This document shows, one piece after another, positions 1 to 12,975 of a stretch of 64,000 bases of DNA. This DNA is from Chrysemys picta bellii (Eukaryota; Chordata; Testudines; Emydidae). The stretch lies in the NCBI RefSeq assembly GCF_011386835.1, contig NC_088800.1:14160572-14224571 (forward strand), given 5' to 3'. The notes under the pieces were generated by a model that saw only the letters and a list, made by a program, of their open reading frames with translations, searched no databases and had not been told where the DNA came from. The translations under genes and the position numbers were made by a program. Every line of letters begins with the position of its first letter. The first letter of the stretch is position 1.

Positions 1-792
1 ATCATCACGTCATGCGTTGTGGTATAACCTGACAGTGACCTGATAATACAGTGATGGGTGTGTCAGGGATCAACAGCTAATCAGATAGACGGGCGTTAAG
101 TCAAAACAGCAGGCTGCAAGCAATGTCTTCAATACGTTTCTCTTTCTACATGCATCATCTCGGGGCATGAACTTAGGTGGAGTTTTATGTCAATAGATCC
201 TTGCTCAGTAATATGCAAGTAAACTCACAAAATGGGCTGAGATATGAAGCTCAAAAAACTGCAGTGATAAACAAATTGCATGTACTACCACTACATGCAA
301 AGACAGTGTCATCTTGGTATCTCTTAATCTCTCCTCTCCATTACCCCTATCTCTCTGTCCTGCCCATGAAACCCTCTCTGGAAAAATCATGTCCATTTTT
401 CATCTGCAGCCAGATCCATTCCTGACTGAGGAGTATACATGATTTAGACAAGGCTCCATTACTTAACTTCTGGATGCTGGATAATCAGTTCAACTTCCTT
501 GGCATTAATCATAATAATATTCAAAATTCATTAGGGTTGATTGTTTGGAAATCTATTTCCTATTAATGTCAGTTTCACTGAGCTCACGCCTGGCAGCCAG
601 AGACAGAAATGTCCTGGCAGCTTAAAGACAGAAATTTAATACAATGCAGGGCCTGGGAACCCCATGATACATAAATCCCTTTCTATATGTGAAACAGTTA
701 CTCTGGAGGGCGACCTGAAAGCTGCCAGTGTTGAACCCAGCTGTACTGCAATGTTGGGATGTTAGCACATCATGCTGCAATGGAACATCACA
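1..792. other. Intronic sequence, nothing recognised
   Basis: AT-rich single-copy-looking intron. The short open frames here have no recognisable protein character. Confidence 0.6.
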
Positions 793-1075
793 GAGCCATA
801 GAAATGTAGGGCTAGAAGGGATCTCAAGCGGTCATGTAGTCCATCCCTCTGTGCTGAGGCAGGACCAAGTATACCTAGACCATCTCTGACAGTTGTTTGT
901 GGCATCCCCAACACTGGAGATTGTCCAACTGGACAATCTCCTTAGGTAACCTGTTCTATGGCTTAACTGTCCTTATAGTTAGAAATTTTTTCCTAATATC
1001 CAACCTAAATCTCCCTTGCTACAAACTAAGCTGATTATTTCTTGTCCTACCCTCGGTGGATACTGCACCAGCCCA
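793..1075 (-). mobile_element. CR1 LINE 3' end fragment
   Basis: The plus strand reads the complement of a CR1 3' end: a CATAGAAATGTAGGGCTAGAAGGGA-like block, then the aggcaggaccaagta and cctaatatccaacctaaa blocks typical of sauropsid CR1. The element therefore lies on the minus strand, in the same sense as NTRK3. It is truncated at its 5' side, as most CR1 copies are, and carries no coding sequence. Confidence 0.85.
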
Positions 1076-3254
1076 TAATAACTTAATAAACCCGTTGGGT
1101 CAGATATTAAAAACTGCACACACGTAACTCTCATGCATACAGTGGCGTGCCTAAACAGCATATGCAGTTTCCTAAATTGTGTGTGCAAACAGGAGACGTG
1201 TGCAAAAGTGTATATACAAATTAAAGGACGATTTCAAAAATCTGCCCCTTATTGTTCTGCAAATGTAGTAGTAGCTTCCACCTACAATACGGGGGTTTAG
1301 TGTTTTCCCAAAGTGAGGGATCCTTTAGAAATATGATAGGTAGACAATCTCCATTAAATCAGGACCATCTCATCAAAATCCATTCGGTCACATTTAGTCA
1401 ATCTCTTATGGACCAACACGGGACAGTTCCTTACTGTACCTCTGCTAGTGGTTTGTCCTCTCCAGTCTATTTAAACATCTCAGGTGATGGTGCTTTCACC
1501 CCTCTTAGGCTGAGAGTCTCACACTGTTTTAGAACAGTGGGTTATCAGCTTGAAAACCTCAAAGAAATATTGAGTAACTTCAGACTGAAGTTGCTTTTGA
1601 TTCCTGGCCTAGTCAAGTACCAGTTACTGGCAGAGAAGGCATGGATGGCATGTCAAACAAACATACTACATCCCATGTCAGAATGAAGATCTCAACATTC
1701 AGGACTGCAACGTCACACCCACTAATAATGCGATTAAACTAGTCAATGCCATTAGGGGAGCAATGCCTGCTCTGACATTGGTCAATGGGGGAGAAGCATA
1801 AGGAAGGTAGAACCAGGAGTTAAGGCACCGCTGGAGAGGATTTGGAGCACACACATTTTAGACACTGTGATGATGCAGTGATTTGATATGTGTTGCTAAT
1901 GGCTCCACTTCTTGAGGCCAAGCAAGGTGAATGCTCTGCACTGGATGGAGCTCTTTTCTTGCACGTCCCAGACGCTATAATGCATGGGCAAAAAAGTGCT
2001 GGGGCACAGAAACAGGAGACTCCCGGAGGTGACAGCACCCACAGAAAAGTGGAAGCAGAAGGGGACAGTTGCTGGAGGTGTCTGAGTGGGTTACAAGAAG
2101 GCAGCAGCAGAAAAATGGAGACTTCAAAGCACCACTAGGGGGAGCAGTAGCCCATGCCGAAGATGGATCTGGGACTTGTTTCTGGAAACAGTAACAGGCT
2201 AATTTTGAATTTTGGGACTACAGTCCCCACCCTGTCCCTTTCTAGCCAAGCATTTGTTGTCAGAGTGACTTGCAGTTCACTGTCCTGGTTGGTGATGTCT
2301 CCAGAACTTCTCGATAGACCAGCATCCACGGTGTCCAGTGACCTGCTTATCCTAATGGTCTATTATTAAAACACTTCTCTGCACTTTATTTGGCAGAGAA
2401 ATGTATTTTTTTTAAAACCAAACCAAACCGAGGAATATGCTGATGCCTGGGTCCTAAATGCCATGAGCGCTAGGAAGAACTAAGAGCCCATTTCAGATAT
2501 TGCTGTCTGACATCTCCTGCACCACTGGCTCCCTTTCCTGAAGCCAACCGGAGGCCCTGAGCCATCCAGCCCCTAAGGGATGCATTTTGCTAAACCCACC
2601 CCCCCGGTGGGACAGAAATGAAAGCTTTTGCTGGAAGCCTGTGTTGCCCCTGGATGGTCAACTGTCTTAACCAGATGGATCTTTCGGATGTCTCTCTGGA
2701 CACCATCTCTCCATTAGGGTTAGCCACAAGAGGAAGGACGGAAGGAGAGAGAGAAATACAGAAACCGCTAATGTTCAGCTGTGTCTGGTGGGAGGAATGA
2801 CACAATGCAGATATGCATAAGGCATCATTTCTTCCTAGATTATATCCTTGCCAGGTCATTTACTGAGTGGAGAAGTGACTTCATTGAAGCTCCTCTGAGT
2901 TACATCAGCTGAGGATCTGGCCCTATATTTATGTTCCAGGAATTCTGTATTCGTGTGTATTACACACATGGAGAAACACACACTGGCCACATATCTATAC
3001 ACCAAACTAAAAGATGTTGTACCAAAGGAATTAGTGTTGGAAAATACCTGCTATGTCCCACTCAGTTTATCACCCCTTTGCGAATGGAGGACTGTCCCCT
3101 GAAGGACATTTTGATGGCTTCAGTTCTAAACATCCCAAAGGGGCTTCCACTGTTTCCCATGTGCAAATACTCCACAGCCAAACACATCTCACTGTCATGG
3201 AGATTTCCCTGATGTTCACGCTGCCTTTCTCCTTCTTATCTCCATCCCATTGCT
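1076..3254. other. Intronic sequence, nothing recognised
   Basis: No repeat or exon recognised. The 144-codon open frame at 1252-1686 has no motif, no splice context and no codon bias that I can see, and is probably chance. Confidence 0.5.
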
Positions 3255-3510
3255 CCTAGTGATAACTTCCATGTACAGCCCTAAATAGCACTTCTCTGAC
3301 ACTTCTGAAAATCTGCCGCTTTCCAATATTTGCAGACTGTCATATCCTCTCCCTTCGTCGTTGCTTAGCCAAGCTAAACATAGTTAGGCCTTTTAATCTT
3401 CATAAATCAATGGCCCCTCATGATTTCTGCTGCTCTTCTCTGAAGTCTTTTGGGTTTGTCAATACCTTTCTGTTAACGTGGTGCTGTGGCACGGAGCCTG
3501 CCTGCACAAG
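3255..3510 (-). mobile_element. Old CR1 LINE fragment
   Basis: A strongly diverged CR1 3' region on the minus strand. The blocks around 3340-3440 (catatcctctccc, gccaagctaaacatag, ttttaatcttcataa and tgctgctcttctctga) appear in the order seen in the complement of CR1. Boundaries are approximate. Confidence 0.6.
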
Positions 3511-3949
3511 GAAGTAATATCTGAGGTATGCCTGCGGTAGAGACTTTTGGAGCAGAGACCTATCTCCCTGCTCCTTTATGTGATTGCTCCGTACATACAG
3601 CCTCAAAGTGCACTGGCCTTTGTGTTGCCGTATCACACAAGCTCTGTGGTGAACTTCCCCGTCACACGATTCAAAGAGGACAGTGTTTACCCCAAGAAAA
3701 TAGGATGTGACCCAAGGGGAAATGATACAAGTGCACATTACAGGGGTTCTATTGTGTATGGGACAGAACTGGTTCCACGTGAGATGTGTGATGTTAATGG
3801 AATATGTGCTTTATAATCAAAGACTCTTTCAAACTCTCTCGCTCTCTGTTTGAATTTAATGCCAGTGAAAATGAGGGAGAGAAACTAGTAACTAGAGGCA
3901 GGCCCAGTGTGGGCAGGTCCAATGTGGCAGATACATTTGCTCTGCCAGT

Positions 3950-4240
3950 CCACTTCAATCCTGATCTGCAGGAACACCTGGTATTACAGTCATGGGCCCT
4001 GACATGCTGCTACTGAAGTACCTCAGTTCCAACCTGCAGCACACCCTGGCCTTCCAGTATTGCATTCTCCTAACATAGTCCTGCTGGTGCTCCTCAGCCC
4101 GGACCTGTGCCGTATCCCGCTAATCCAGTCCTGTGGCTCTGTCAAAGCGCTAGGCCTCATGTCCTCCAGCTCTGCGGATGCAATTCAATCCCGAAATGCA
4201 GCAACACCTGCTGTTCCAGTCCAAAACCTCCTAGCACACA
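3950..4240. repeat. Degenerate minisatellite-like repeat, locus 1
   Basis: Several imperfect units of very roughly 60-75 bp recur, each with a core like aatcctgatctgcaggaaca and ctgctgttccagtcc. The same core recurs at 19325-19565, so this is probably a dispersed family that is itself internally repeated. The class is unknown. Confidence 0.4.
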
Positions 4241-6039
4241 TAGTCTGTATCTCCTTCCATTTCCACTGTGTATCTCAGAAACCCTGGGTCTGTCACTTCT
4301 CTCTCCTTTCTTCTACATATGGCCTCTCTCCCCACCCCACCCCAAATCCCCCTGGCCCCATTTGAATTTTTAAGCTATTTAACATCCTCCAATATGTGCA
4401 TAATGAGGTTTTTCGCCTGCCCTCTGCTGCCATCCCTCTGCTATTATGACACCAGGTGCTGAAGTGGTAACATGTTGTTTCAGAAGCCTTGCACTGGCTT
4501 CCATGTGTTAGAACTCTAATTACAGGGTAACTAGTGACCTTATAAGTACAGGGTAATCTACTATATAGCACCAGGGTAAATTATCTGGGTATTTTTGTCT
4601 TCTTCACTACAGCCTTATCCAGAGATTGAAACACGGCCAGTTAAATGGTAATTAATCTCTGAACCTCTTAGCACCTTCCCATTTCGGTGTTCAGTAACCT
4701 GCAAGAGTATGTTATCTCTGTGCAGTGTCAGGGGACTGGCCATGTTGCTATCATTACAGAGCAAGAGTCAGCGCTTTTTAAATGCATAAAGTTGCTGTGT
4801 CAAGACTCTGCAATGCTGTCAGTGAAGCATGAGGTGGCTGCAGCACGACGCAAGACACTGTCTCCATGTCAGCGCCTTGGGAAACAGTTTATGAGTTGGC
4901 TTCCAGAGCAGCTCCTTTTGGCTGGATCTGAGGGTGCTCGGCACCCCTGAAAAGCGGCCCATTCATGTCCATGCACTGAGACTCATCCCAACAAACAACT
5001 CAGCTGTGGGACAGGGGTGGGAGGAGTGGTGGCCCTGTTCAGGGTGGTGAAGAGGAAGGGTTTGCTCTGTGAAGCACAGTCTGACTGGACACGTCTGTGC
5101 ATGTGACTGCAGGGAGGGGGAGTTCCTCTGTTTTGAACTGAGCTTTCTGAGAGGGACAAATCTGGGTTTGCCCAGTGATACCTGGAAGAAGGAAGGGGTG
5201 TGTGTGGGGCGAGCAAGGGGTCACCCTTCCTGATGTGGGAGAAAGGAGTTCAAGATTTCACACAGCCTCGTTTGTGAGGTGGTGAGGACACCAGCTGGAG
5301 AACTCTATTAGCCTTCGAGCGAGGGGGAGCATTGCCAGTAACCACCACCTATGTCCTCGTGCTCTGTGTCATCCTCTGAACTCATCAAAACCAACGATAG
5401 AAAGACCTGGGCGTTCTCTTTGGAAAACCTGAGGTAAAACGCTGAGTGGACCAGCTGTCTCCTTCTCTGTTGAAACTTTTCACCTCTGCCCACACGCACA
5501 CACGCTGTGGGTCAGTCTGAAAGCTTCTGCTCCAGTCACCAGAGTTAATGCTGCCCCTCTCAGAGCCAGGTACATTATACCCCAGCCATGCCTTATGGAA
5601 CTGCCTGCAATACAGTGCTCACCCCAGCCGAAGGAACCATCCCGTCCACAGAACCCCCACATACCGCCCCCACCAGTTGATACACAAATGCCTCCAATCC
5701 ACTGATGCCAACGGGTGCTCTGCATGTGGATCAGGGATTGGTGTTTGATGCATATAAGGCCCATGGGATTTTTAAGGTGACTAAGGCTATTTGCATGTAT
5801 TTTAGACCCACTTAGGTTGCTCCCTCTGGAGCACTTACAATTTAAATAGTAATGGCAGCAATTATTTTCAGATCGTAGACTAATAAAATCTTCTAACTTG
5901 TTGGAAGGATTCAGCCGGGTATAATATAGCTCTTATGACTTTTAAAAAAAGTTTCCAGGCCCAGTTTTCAAACATGAGTACCAAAACAGAACGCTCAAAT
6001 CCCACATGCTGATGCTCCCCTCAGCCCATAGACCCCAGA
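4241..6039. other. Intronic sequence, nothing recognised
   Basis: No exon or repeat recognised. The short open frames on both strands look like chance. Confidence 0.5.
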
Positions 6040-6185
6040 CACAGAATCATAGAAACGCAGGGCTGGAAGGGATTTTAAGAGGGCATCTAGTCCAGCCCCT
6101 TGCACTTAGGTGGATTACATAGCTAGACCACCCCGACACACGTTTGTCTAACCTCTTCTTAACCATGCCTGTTTTGGGTGAATAA
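6040..6185 (-). mobile_element. CR1 LINE 3' end fragment
   Basis: The plus strand contains the complement of the CR1 terminus: cagaatcatagaaacgcagg, ggctggaagggatttt, catctagtccagcccctt and cacgtttgtctaacc. It is a short, 5'-truncated copy on the minus strand. Confidence 0.85.
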
Positions 6186-6274
6186 GTGTCAATTTAAATA
6201 ACTGAATGTGGGACTTAGTTCACATAGTGACTTTGCACACAGCCCTCTGAGCAAATTGCTCTAGTAGTCTATAC

Positions 6275-6632
6275 CAGTGATTCTCAACCAGGGGTACACG
6301 TACCCCTGGGGGTACTCAGAGGTCTTCCGGGGGTACCTCAGCTCATCTAGATATTTGCCTGGTTTTACAACAGGTGACATAAAAAGCCCTCGCGAAGTCA
6401 GTACAAACTAAAATTTCATACGTCTTGTTTACACTGCTCTGTATACTATACACTGAAAAGTAAGTACAATATTTGTATTCCAATTGAGTTATTTCACAAT
6501 TATATGGCAAAAAGGAGAACGTCAGCAATTTTGTAAGCAAGTAGTTTTTAAGTGAGGTGAAACTTGGGGGTACGCAAGACAAATCAGATACTTGAAAGTG
6601 GTACAGTAGTCTGGAAAGGTTGAGAGCCCCAT
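6275..6632. mobile_element. hAT-type MITE, 358 bp, 8-bp TSD GTCTATAC
   Basis: The left end is cagtgattctcaacc and the right end, complemented, is atggggctctcaacc, giving decayed terminal inverted repeats of the Charlie-like type. The 8-bp target duplication GTCTATAC is exact at 6267-6274 and 6633-6640, the length expected of hAT transposases. There is no coding capacity, so it is a non-autonomous copy. Confidence 0.88.
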
Positions 6633-6660
6633 GTCTATACTGTACTGTAATGAATTGGCA

Positions 6661-6693
6661 AGTGTGTGTGTGTGTGTGTGTGTGTGCGCGTGT
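6661..6693. repeat. (TG)n microsatellite
   Basis: About 16 TG/CG dinucleotides in a row, directly right of the hAT MITE. Confidence 0.95.
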
Positions 6694-7082
6694 GCACCAT
6701 TGCTCTCTGCTGGATGGAATGAGCACTACAGTGTGTCATAGGCCCTTTGCTATTACAAGCTTCAGGGGACTCTCCTTTAGCCAAAGTATAACCTTAGCTC
6801 TGCCCCCCTGTACCTCTGCAATGTGATACCGTTTTCAGTTACATGATCACACACTATTTTTTCACAGGACCCCTGCTTCAAGCAATGTACATGCTGGAGA
6901 ATGAATGAGGCCAGGTTGTGTAGTGACTTTTCTTGGGACCTGAACATCTCACCTCATTCACCGCGGATATTGTATGGTGTGTCATGAATGAAGGTGGTAT
7001 CCATAGCATCCTTTCCTCTTTCACTGCAGATGTTGTATGGTGTGTAGTGAATAATATAGAGGCCCCCTGGTAGAGAAGAGAT

Positions 7083-7250
7083 AGCCTTGTGATTATGGCC
7101 ATAGCTAGGGACTCCCAAGATTTGGGTTCTGGTCTTGCTTGTGCCACAGATTTGCTGTGTGACCACAAGTAATTCCCTTGATCTCTCTGTAACTCTGGTC
7201 CTCATCTGTAAAATGGGGAAATAAAACTTCCCGGCTTCAGAAGAGTGCTG
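7083..7250 (+). mobile_element. MIR-like SINE remnant
   Basis: The blocks gattatggccatagctagg, cccaagatttgggttctgg, tgctgtgtgacc and catctgtaaaatgggga follow the order of MIR/CORE-SINE copies on the plus strand. Ends are approximate. Confidence 0.75.
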
Positions 7251-7873
7251 GGCAGATAGAGATTGGTGAGGTTCTCAGACACTGCAGTGATGAATGACAT
7301 AGAAAAAGACAATAAAGAAAGAAAAAAAATCTCAGTGTGGAAGTTGGATGGTGTGCAGCAAATGAGACATGGGGCCACACAATGCACACTAAGAAATAAT
7401 GAACAATTGCCTGTGTTTACTGAGCAGTGTCCTTGCAGGAATAATAGCTCACGATCATATAATTAAAGACTGTAGGGTGATACATCGGAATGTAGAAGTT
7501 ACGGATGCACAGGCAGTCTTGACCTTTCCAGTGCCTGACTTTTGCATGCTTCACTTTGCAACCTTTATGTTCTTTTAATGCAGTATTTTTGTATGGGTTG
7601 TGTGAGCTTCTGAGTTAAACCTCTTGCTTCTGAGCTAGGTACCTCCTGTTTAATAAAACATTAACTAATTAAGAAAAAAGATCCTGTTTGGGTGGCAGTA
7701 AGCAGAAAGGAAAGAGAGAGATGTGTGTTCAGAAAGACACCTGTTACATATGCATGTATGTCTCTCGCACCTCTTGGGGGGTTCTAATGCCTGGCTAATT
7801 GCATAAGCTCACCAGGCAAGGCCACATCCTACAGCACTGCAGCTAGACTAATGTCCTTGCACAGTCCTGGCAG

Positions 7874-8251
7874 TATAGGCGCCATCTTTATGAGTTGCCA
7901 GGGGTTGCTCAACCCCCTCCCTTTCCACCCCTGGCCCTGACCCCACTTCACCCCTTCCCCCAAGCCCCCACCCGCGCCCCTTCCTGCCCCTGGTCTGCCC
8001 CATCCCCTGAGTGCTCACTGCCCTCGCTCCTCCCCCTCCCCCCACAGCGCCTCCTGCACGCTGCTGAACAGCTGTTCCATGGGAGACTCTGAGAGGGAGG
8101 GGGAGGAGCTGATGGGCAGGGCCACCGGCAGGCAGGAGGCATGGGGGGAAGGGAGAGGAGCTGATCGGGGGCTGCCGGTGGGTGCTGAGTACCCACTATT
8201 TTTTTTCTGTGGATGCTCCAGCCTGGAGCACCCACAGAATTGGCGCCTATG
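7874..8251. mobile_element. hAT-type MITE, 378 bp, 8-bp TSD CCTGGCAG
   Basis: The termini are tataggcgccat on the left and, complemented, cataggcgccaa on the right, flanked by the exact duplication CCTGGCAG at 7866-7873 and 8252-8259. The left half is C-rich and the right half G-rich, and a short inner hairpin (tggatgctccagcctggagc) lies near the right end. No transposase sequence is present. Confidence 0.85.
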
Positions 8252-8514
8252 CCTGGCAGTGCTGCACATGCCAGGTAAGGAAAGGGTTAAGGAATCACGG
8301 CATGGTCCTTGCACTGGTGGATACTTTCCAGCTCCTGCTGTTTTTTTCCAACAACACTGAGAATTTTCATAGTTCACCACACCCGGACTGATCCAGAGAC
8401 CCAGTTCCAAGCAGGGTACGTTGCGTATCTCTGCCGACAACGTTTCCCTGTGCAGTTCAAAACCGAAGATTGTATTTATCTAAGTAACTTATATGGCCCT
8501 CATCACCATAGTAT

Positions 8515-9060
8515 CTGAGCAGCTGTGATGGGATGTCTATCCCCACACAAGCCCTCAGTGGGTTAATGTGGGCCAGGATGCTGCATCTGGGGTGGAACCA
8601 GGGCTTGATAGGCCTGATGGCAGATGAAGCCCACCTGGGATAGGAGTGCAAAGCCAGGAAGTGCAAGTAGGAGGCGGCTGAAGGGGTGAGGTCTGCAGTT
8701 ACTTCCTAAAGGGAAAGAGAGTTGGTCAGGGACAAGGAGGAAATCCAAGAGAAGAGAAAGCTCTGAGGGTACTGTCCTGGATTAGGGAGTCTGGCAAGAG
8801 GCTCAGAGGGGTGAAGTAGCCACAGAGAGTGGAGGAATCTTTGGTAGTAAACCCAGAGATAGGCAAGGACATAGAGAAAGGGGGCAGGAAGGAGCCCAGG
8901 GAAACAACAGTCTCTCAGACTAAGCAGACCTAGGTTGCTAGTCGTAGCGTCTCAGGGCTGGAACCTGGAGTAGTGGGAGGGCCTGGGTTCCCCTACCAGC
9001 CACTGGCAAAGCTGCACTGGAGTTGAAACAGAAGACTGAAATGGCATACGGCTATTGTAT
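8515..9060. repeat. Possible dispersed LTR-like repeat
   Basis: The block opens with tgtgatgggatgtctatccc and is purine-rich throughout. Its style recalls long-terminal-repeat sequences seen in turtle genomes. No matching second terminal repeat, primer-binding site or retroviral gene is visible in the window, so both the class and the ends are uncertain. Confidence 0.25.
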
Positions 9061-9269
9061 GGTGGGACTTTCTTACCCTAGAACGGGAGGACTATATAGT
9101 GATCAGGCCAGAGGGCAGAGTAATGAAGAAGGAGCGCCCTGAGTCATGAAAAGAGTGAGGGGGTCATGCCATGAATAACCCACCGAAGAGAGTGCTAGAT
9201 GGTGTGGGGGAGGTGCTAATTCCCAGACCCTGTAGTGAGTGGGAACCCCTTCCCAATGCCTCACCATCT

Positions 9270-9420
9270 TCTTAAAGATATTTATCACCTATGAGGTAGG
9301 GCACGCTATTATGCCCATTTTACAGATGGGAAGCTGAGGCACAGAGACTAAATAACTTGCCTGAGGTCACATAGGAATTCAGTGGCAGATCAGCGAATTG
9401 AACCCAAATCGCAGGCTAGC
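9270..9420 (-). mobile_element. MIR-like SINE remnant
   Basis: The plus strand reads the complement of MIR: cccattttacagatgggaag, ctgaggcacagaga, aacttgcctgaggtcacata and gaattgaaccc. It is oriented on the minus strand. Confidence 0.8.
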
Positions 9421-9614
9421 ACCCAAACCAATGGCGGACCCTACCTCTTTATACAAGCAATTAGGGTCTCCCCTAAAGCATGGTCAGTGCAGAGCTCTCA
9501 AGTCGAGGACTCACTTCCCCCAGTCAGTCCGAGGGAGCTGGAGTCAACTAACCTCCATGGCAGGCTGCAAGGCTCTGCTGGAAGGGATACCCGGGGACAT
9601 TTCTAAGTAAATTC

Positions 9615-9646
9615 TCCCCCACCCCACCCCACCCCACCCCACCCCA
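9615..9646. repeat. (CCCCA)n microsatellite
   Basis: Six consecutive copies of a CCCCA/ACCCC pentamer, uninterrupted. Confidence 0.95.
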
Positions 9647-9990
9647 GAGTAGCTTGTTCTTTGTATTTGCCAATATATTCAAAGTATTGAATGGTTGTAT
9701 TATTAAATGGCATAAGATATGCTAAGGGAATCTGTTAATTCACATGTTATCTTCACTGGAAAACAAATAAAATCAACAAAAGGAAGCAACAAATTTCCAG
9801 ATGGTTAGTACAATTATGAGGAAAGAGCCATTTGCAATGACAGTGCAGCCAAAGGAAGAGAGCGTGTGAGTGTTTGGGACGAAATGTTAACACGGGACAT
9901 GCAAGAGCTCAGGGAACTTTGTATCCGAGTACGGTAGTGTTCTCTTGTCCAAAACGTATCCACTCTCAGTGGGGTGCTGCATTTATGTGG

Positions 9991-10105
9991 TGCCTGATAT
10001 TGCAAATAGTACCAGGTATGGAACTTTCTAGAGTGATTAGTCCCATTAACTTCCCTGGGGATTGTTCATGGCAGTCCAGAGGTAAGAGTTTGCAGGATCA
10101 GGCTC
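9991..10105. mobile_element. Palindromic MITE remnant
   Basis: The left end gcctgatattgcaaa and the complement of the right end (gtttgcaggatcaggct) are inverted repeats around a centre near attaacttccctggggatt. This resembles short palindromic MITEs common in turtle DNA. No clear target duplication was found. Confidence 0.5.
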
Positions 10106-10273
10106 ACAGTTTGCAGAGGCTTTGGATGAAAGGAACTACAGAGAAGTTACATGTTACCATGTCTTGCTGGAGTTGACCTCTGCAGTATTTATACAGTCAC
10201 GAGGATGTGAATGAAAGACAAAAAATAGTGTGAGTGCACAGGGGAAAATCCTATTAAAAAGACTCCCTTCAGG

Positions 10274-11286
10274 CAGAGGCGGATTATGGTTTTGTGGGGC
10301 CCTGAGCCAGAGCAAGTGGGGGGGCCCCCAAACCTCCCGGGCACTCCTGCCAGGAAAATGGGGTCGGGGCACAGGGGCTCGCCCTCCTCTGCCTGCCCGG
10401 CAGGAGCGCCTCTGGTCAGGAAGCCCATGTACACCTGGAAACTAGCCAGGTTCTTGAAATAAAGGGTTTCAAACCCAAATCTCTGGCCTGGCTGCAGGTC
10501 ACATGGCTATGCTGGCTGGCACAAGGAACTGGCTCTGCCAGCCACCTGGTCTGGTGGGCTGGGCTGGATCCTGGGAGAGGTGGGCCCTATGTGACCAGCA
10601 GCCATCCCTCAGGATACCCTGGGGGCACAGCATGGCCCTGCAGGAGCACTGCCCTCTCCTCCTTTGCCTAGCACCCAGACCAGAGCACTTTAGACTCGAT
10701 TCAGCCACGAGGGCTCTCGTTTCTTACAGCATCTCGGCTTAGCGCTGCTGATAACTCCGGTAAGCGGCCCCACCTGTGCCCGGAATCTCACAGCCCTGCG
10801 GAACCTGTGCTGCTCATTCCGACTTGCTGTAGCTTCTCTGAGTGGTCCCTTTAATCCTGTCCTGGCTGGGGGGGCTGGCAGGCCTCCTTCAAGCTTGCTT
10901 CTCCCTTGCTGCCTTGGGCTCAGCCCTCCGTTTGGGCCTGATTTAGCTGCGGGAGCTCCCTGTCACGTGGCTGCACTAACTTTCCCAGCAGGGTGGAGAC
11001 CTGAGCCAGGCACAGGTGGGGCTGGACCCACAGCCTACTGAAAGGACCCATCAGCTTGGGACATGCTGCCTCTGCCCTTTTCTGCACTCTGACCCTGTTC
11101 ACTGGCAGGAGCACCAAGCTGGCGGGCAGAGCGGGGCAAGCCCCTGCGCCCCGACCCTGCTCCCCGGAAGGAGCACTGGGTGGACGAAGCGGGTCAGGGC
11201 GTGGGAACCCCATTTTCCCAGGGTCCCACAATTGCCCAGTGCCCCTGAGCATGGGACCCGTTGGCCCAGTGGCTAATCCGCCACTG
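10274..11286. mobile_element. hAT-type DNA transposon copy, 1,013 bp, 8-bp TSD CCTTCAGG
   Basis: The left terminus cagaggcggattatgg and the complemented right terminus cagtggcggattagcc match at 12 of the first 13 bases. The exact duplication CCTTCAGG flanks the element at 10266-10273 and 11287-11294. This is the longest hAT copy in the window, but I recognise no transposase domain on either strand, so it is non-autonomous. The interior is GC-rich. Confidence 0.88.
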
Positions 11287-11294
11287 CCTTCAGG

Positions 11295-12425
11295 GCAGAG
11301 GATACAAATGACATCAGATCTTACACTAATTCCATCCATGTCCTGCAGTGCCATTCTGGTTACTGCACTGAAATGCAAGAAAGCAGCAAAATCATATTTG
11401 GGGTGAAGCCTGTTTAACTTCTGCCATGTCCCTTATATCGTCTGTCCACGCTGGATCTAAACTCACGCTATCATGCGATTCCGCTGACCGACATTAATTA
11501 CTAGAGCCCTGCTCCCTGACAGCAATGCCAAGGGCCTTCCAAGAGACAGTCAGACACCTAACGCAGCACATGCCTTATTGTAATCTGCTTCAGCTACACT
11601 GAGAGGCTGTTTATCTGTATGAAGTTGTTGTGGGGGTAGGTTGTGTTCTCCTCCCACACGAGGGGTGGGGTCCCCTCCACTGCCATGTGCACTGCGGCAG
11701 ACCAGTCCCAAAGCCAATCCCATATGTCATCACATGCTCGATCCATACAACTCCCCAGCCTTCAAACTGCCCCCTGGAGTTGAAATCCACTCACTGTTTT
11801 AGCTGCTGGTCGTGCTAGTCTCTGCCGCTGCCACGCTGCGCTGCATTGGCCCTTCGGATGCGGCCCTTCCTGACAGTGAATGGGTGAAAACAAGGGAAGG
11901 AGAAAAACAAAAGAGAAGGGGAGGGGGAGAGGAGGAGGGAGTATGTCGGGGGGGATGAAGCAGGGGGACAAGAAGGGAGAGGGTATGTCTTTAACTGAAC
12001 TGTATGGCTTTCACTGGCTGCAACATTCTAACAGCTTTACAACACTCGTCGTGATCATCCACTATTGTGCTGAGGCACGTTGCACCACTGCTTGGCACCT
12101 GGGGTCATCAATTAAACAAGTGCAAAGGACTAAACAAAGTGATGGGCACCTGTGAATTGGACCCCTGACTTACATAATAAAAGCCACTGAATAACACTGA
12201 GACCCTGTACAAAGAGTCTCCTTTCCTTCTTGTAGCACAGAAGGAACTGTAAAGGGCTGGAATTGTCCCTTGTGTCCAACTCTGAGATATCTCCAGTTCC
12301 TTTGCTACTAAACTTCCTCCTTAGAATGATGTACTTGGATTGATATCACTGCAGATGGGACAGGGCCCAGGCCCAGGCCTTTACTCAGCCAAAACTTCCA
12401 GGGAACATTTGGCCTGAATCAAGAC
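11295..12425. other. Intronic sequence with a purine-rich tract
   Basis: No exon or repeat family recognised. 11890-11980 is almost wholly purine on the plus strand (AAG/GGA-rich), a low-complexity tract. Confidence 0.5.
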
Positions 12426-12429
12426 TGAG

Positions 12430-12510
12430 GACCTGATCCTGTAAGGTGCCGAGTGCTTGTCACTTTCACTGAAGCAAACAGGAATTCAAGCTGCTCAGAA
12501 CCTGACAGGG
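12430..12510. mobile_element. Possible palindromic MITE remnant
   Basis: It begins gacctgatcctgtaaggtgc, the usual start of a short palindromic MITE family. The second arm is eroded (gctgctcagaacctgacagg). Weak evidence. Confidence 0.35.
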
Positions 12511-12854
12511 AGTGCCCGGAGCCTCTCAGAATTAGGGTCCTAAAGGTTCACAGGATGAAGCACCCACTATATAATGGATGGTTATGTGCCAGCACTCCTA
12601 CTGGAGAGGCTATTCTTGTAGCTAATTTTGCAGTGTAATACAGCAGTAACATAGATGCTATGCTATTCTCTGCTACACATGCCCCTCAGCGTTAGGGACC
12701 ACTGAGAGCAGCAATATAAAAGTGGACTCATGAGAGCAACTTGTTCCACTTTTATTTAGTTTACAGGTATCCTAAGCCAGAGGAGCGACATGACAGACAG
12801 AAAAGTGTTTGGCCTCACAGTGATTCAGTAATCTGCCTTTCTGTGACGACTTCC

Positions 12855-12975
12855 ACCTCTATAGTGCTCTTCACAAACAGCAATTAAACCTCAAAATACC
12901 CCCGTGAGGTAGGGAGGAATTATACCCATTTCAGACAGGGAAGCTGAGTTTACGGCCCTCATTTGCAGTGGTGCA
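12855..12975 (-). mobile_element. MIR-like SINE fragment
   Basis: The plus strand contains agtgctcttcacaaacag, ccgtgaggtagggagg, ttatacccatttcagacag and ggaagctgag, the complement of the MIR 3' half. Confidence 0.65.

Noticed and set aside
1252..1686. 144-codon open frame on the plus strand
   Set aside because: No domain, motif or splice context; composition is that of intron sequence, and a frame of this length is expected by chance over 64 kb.
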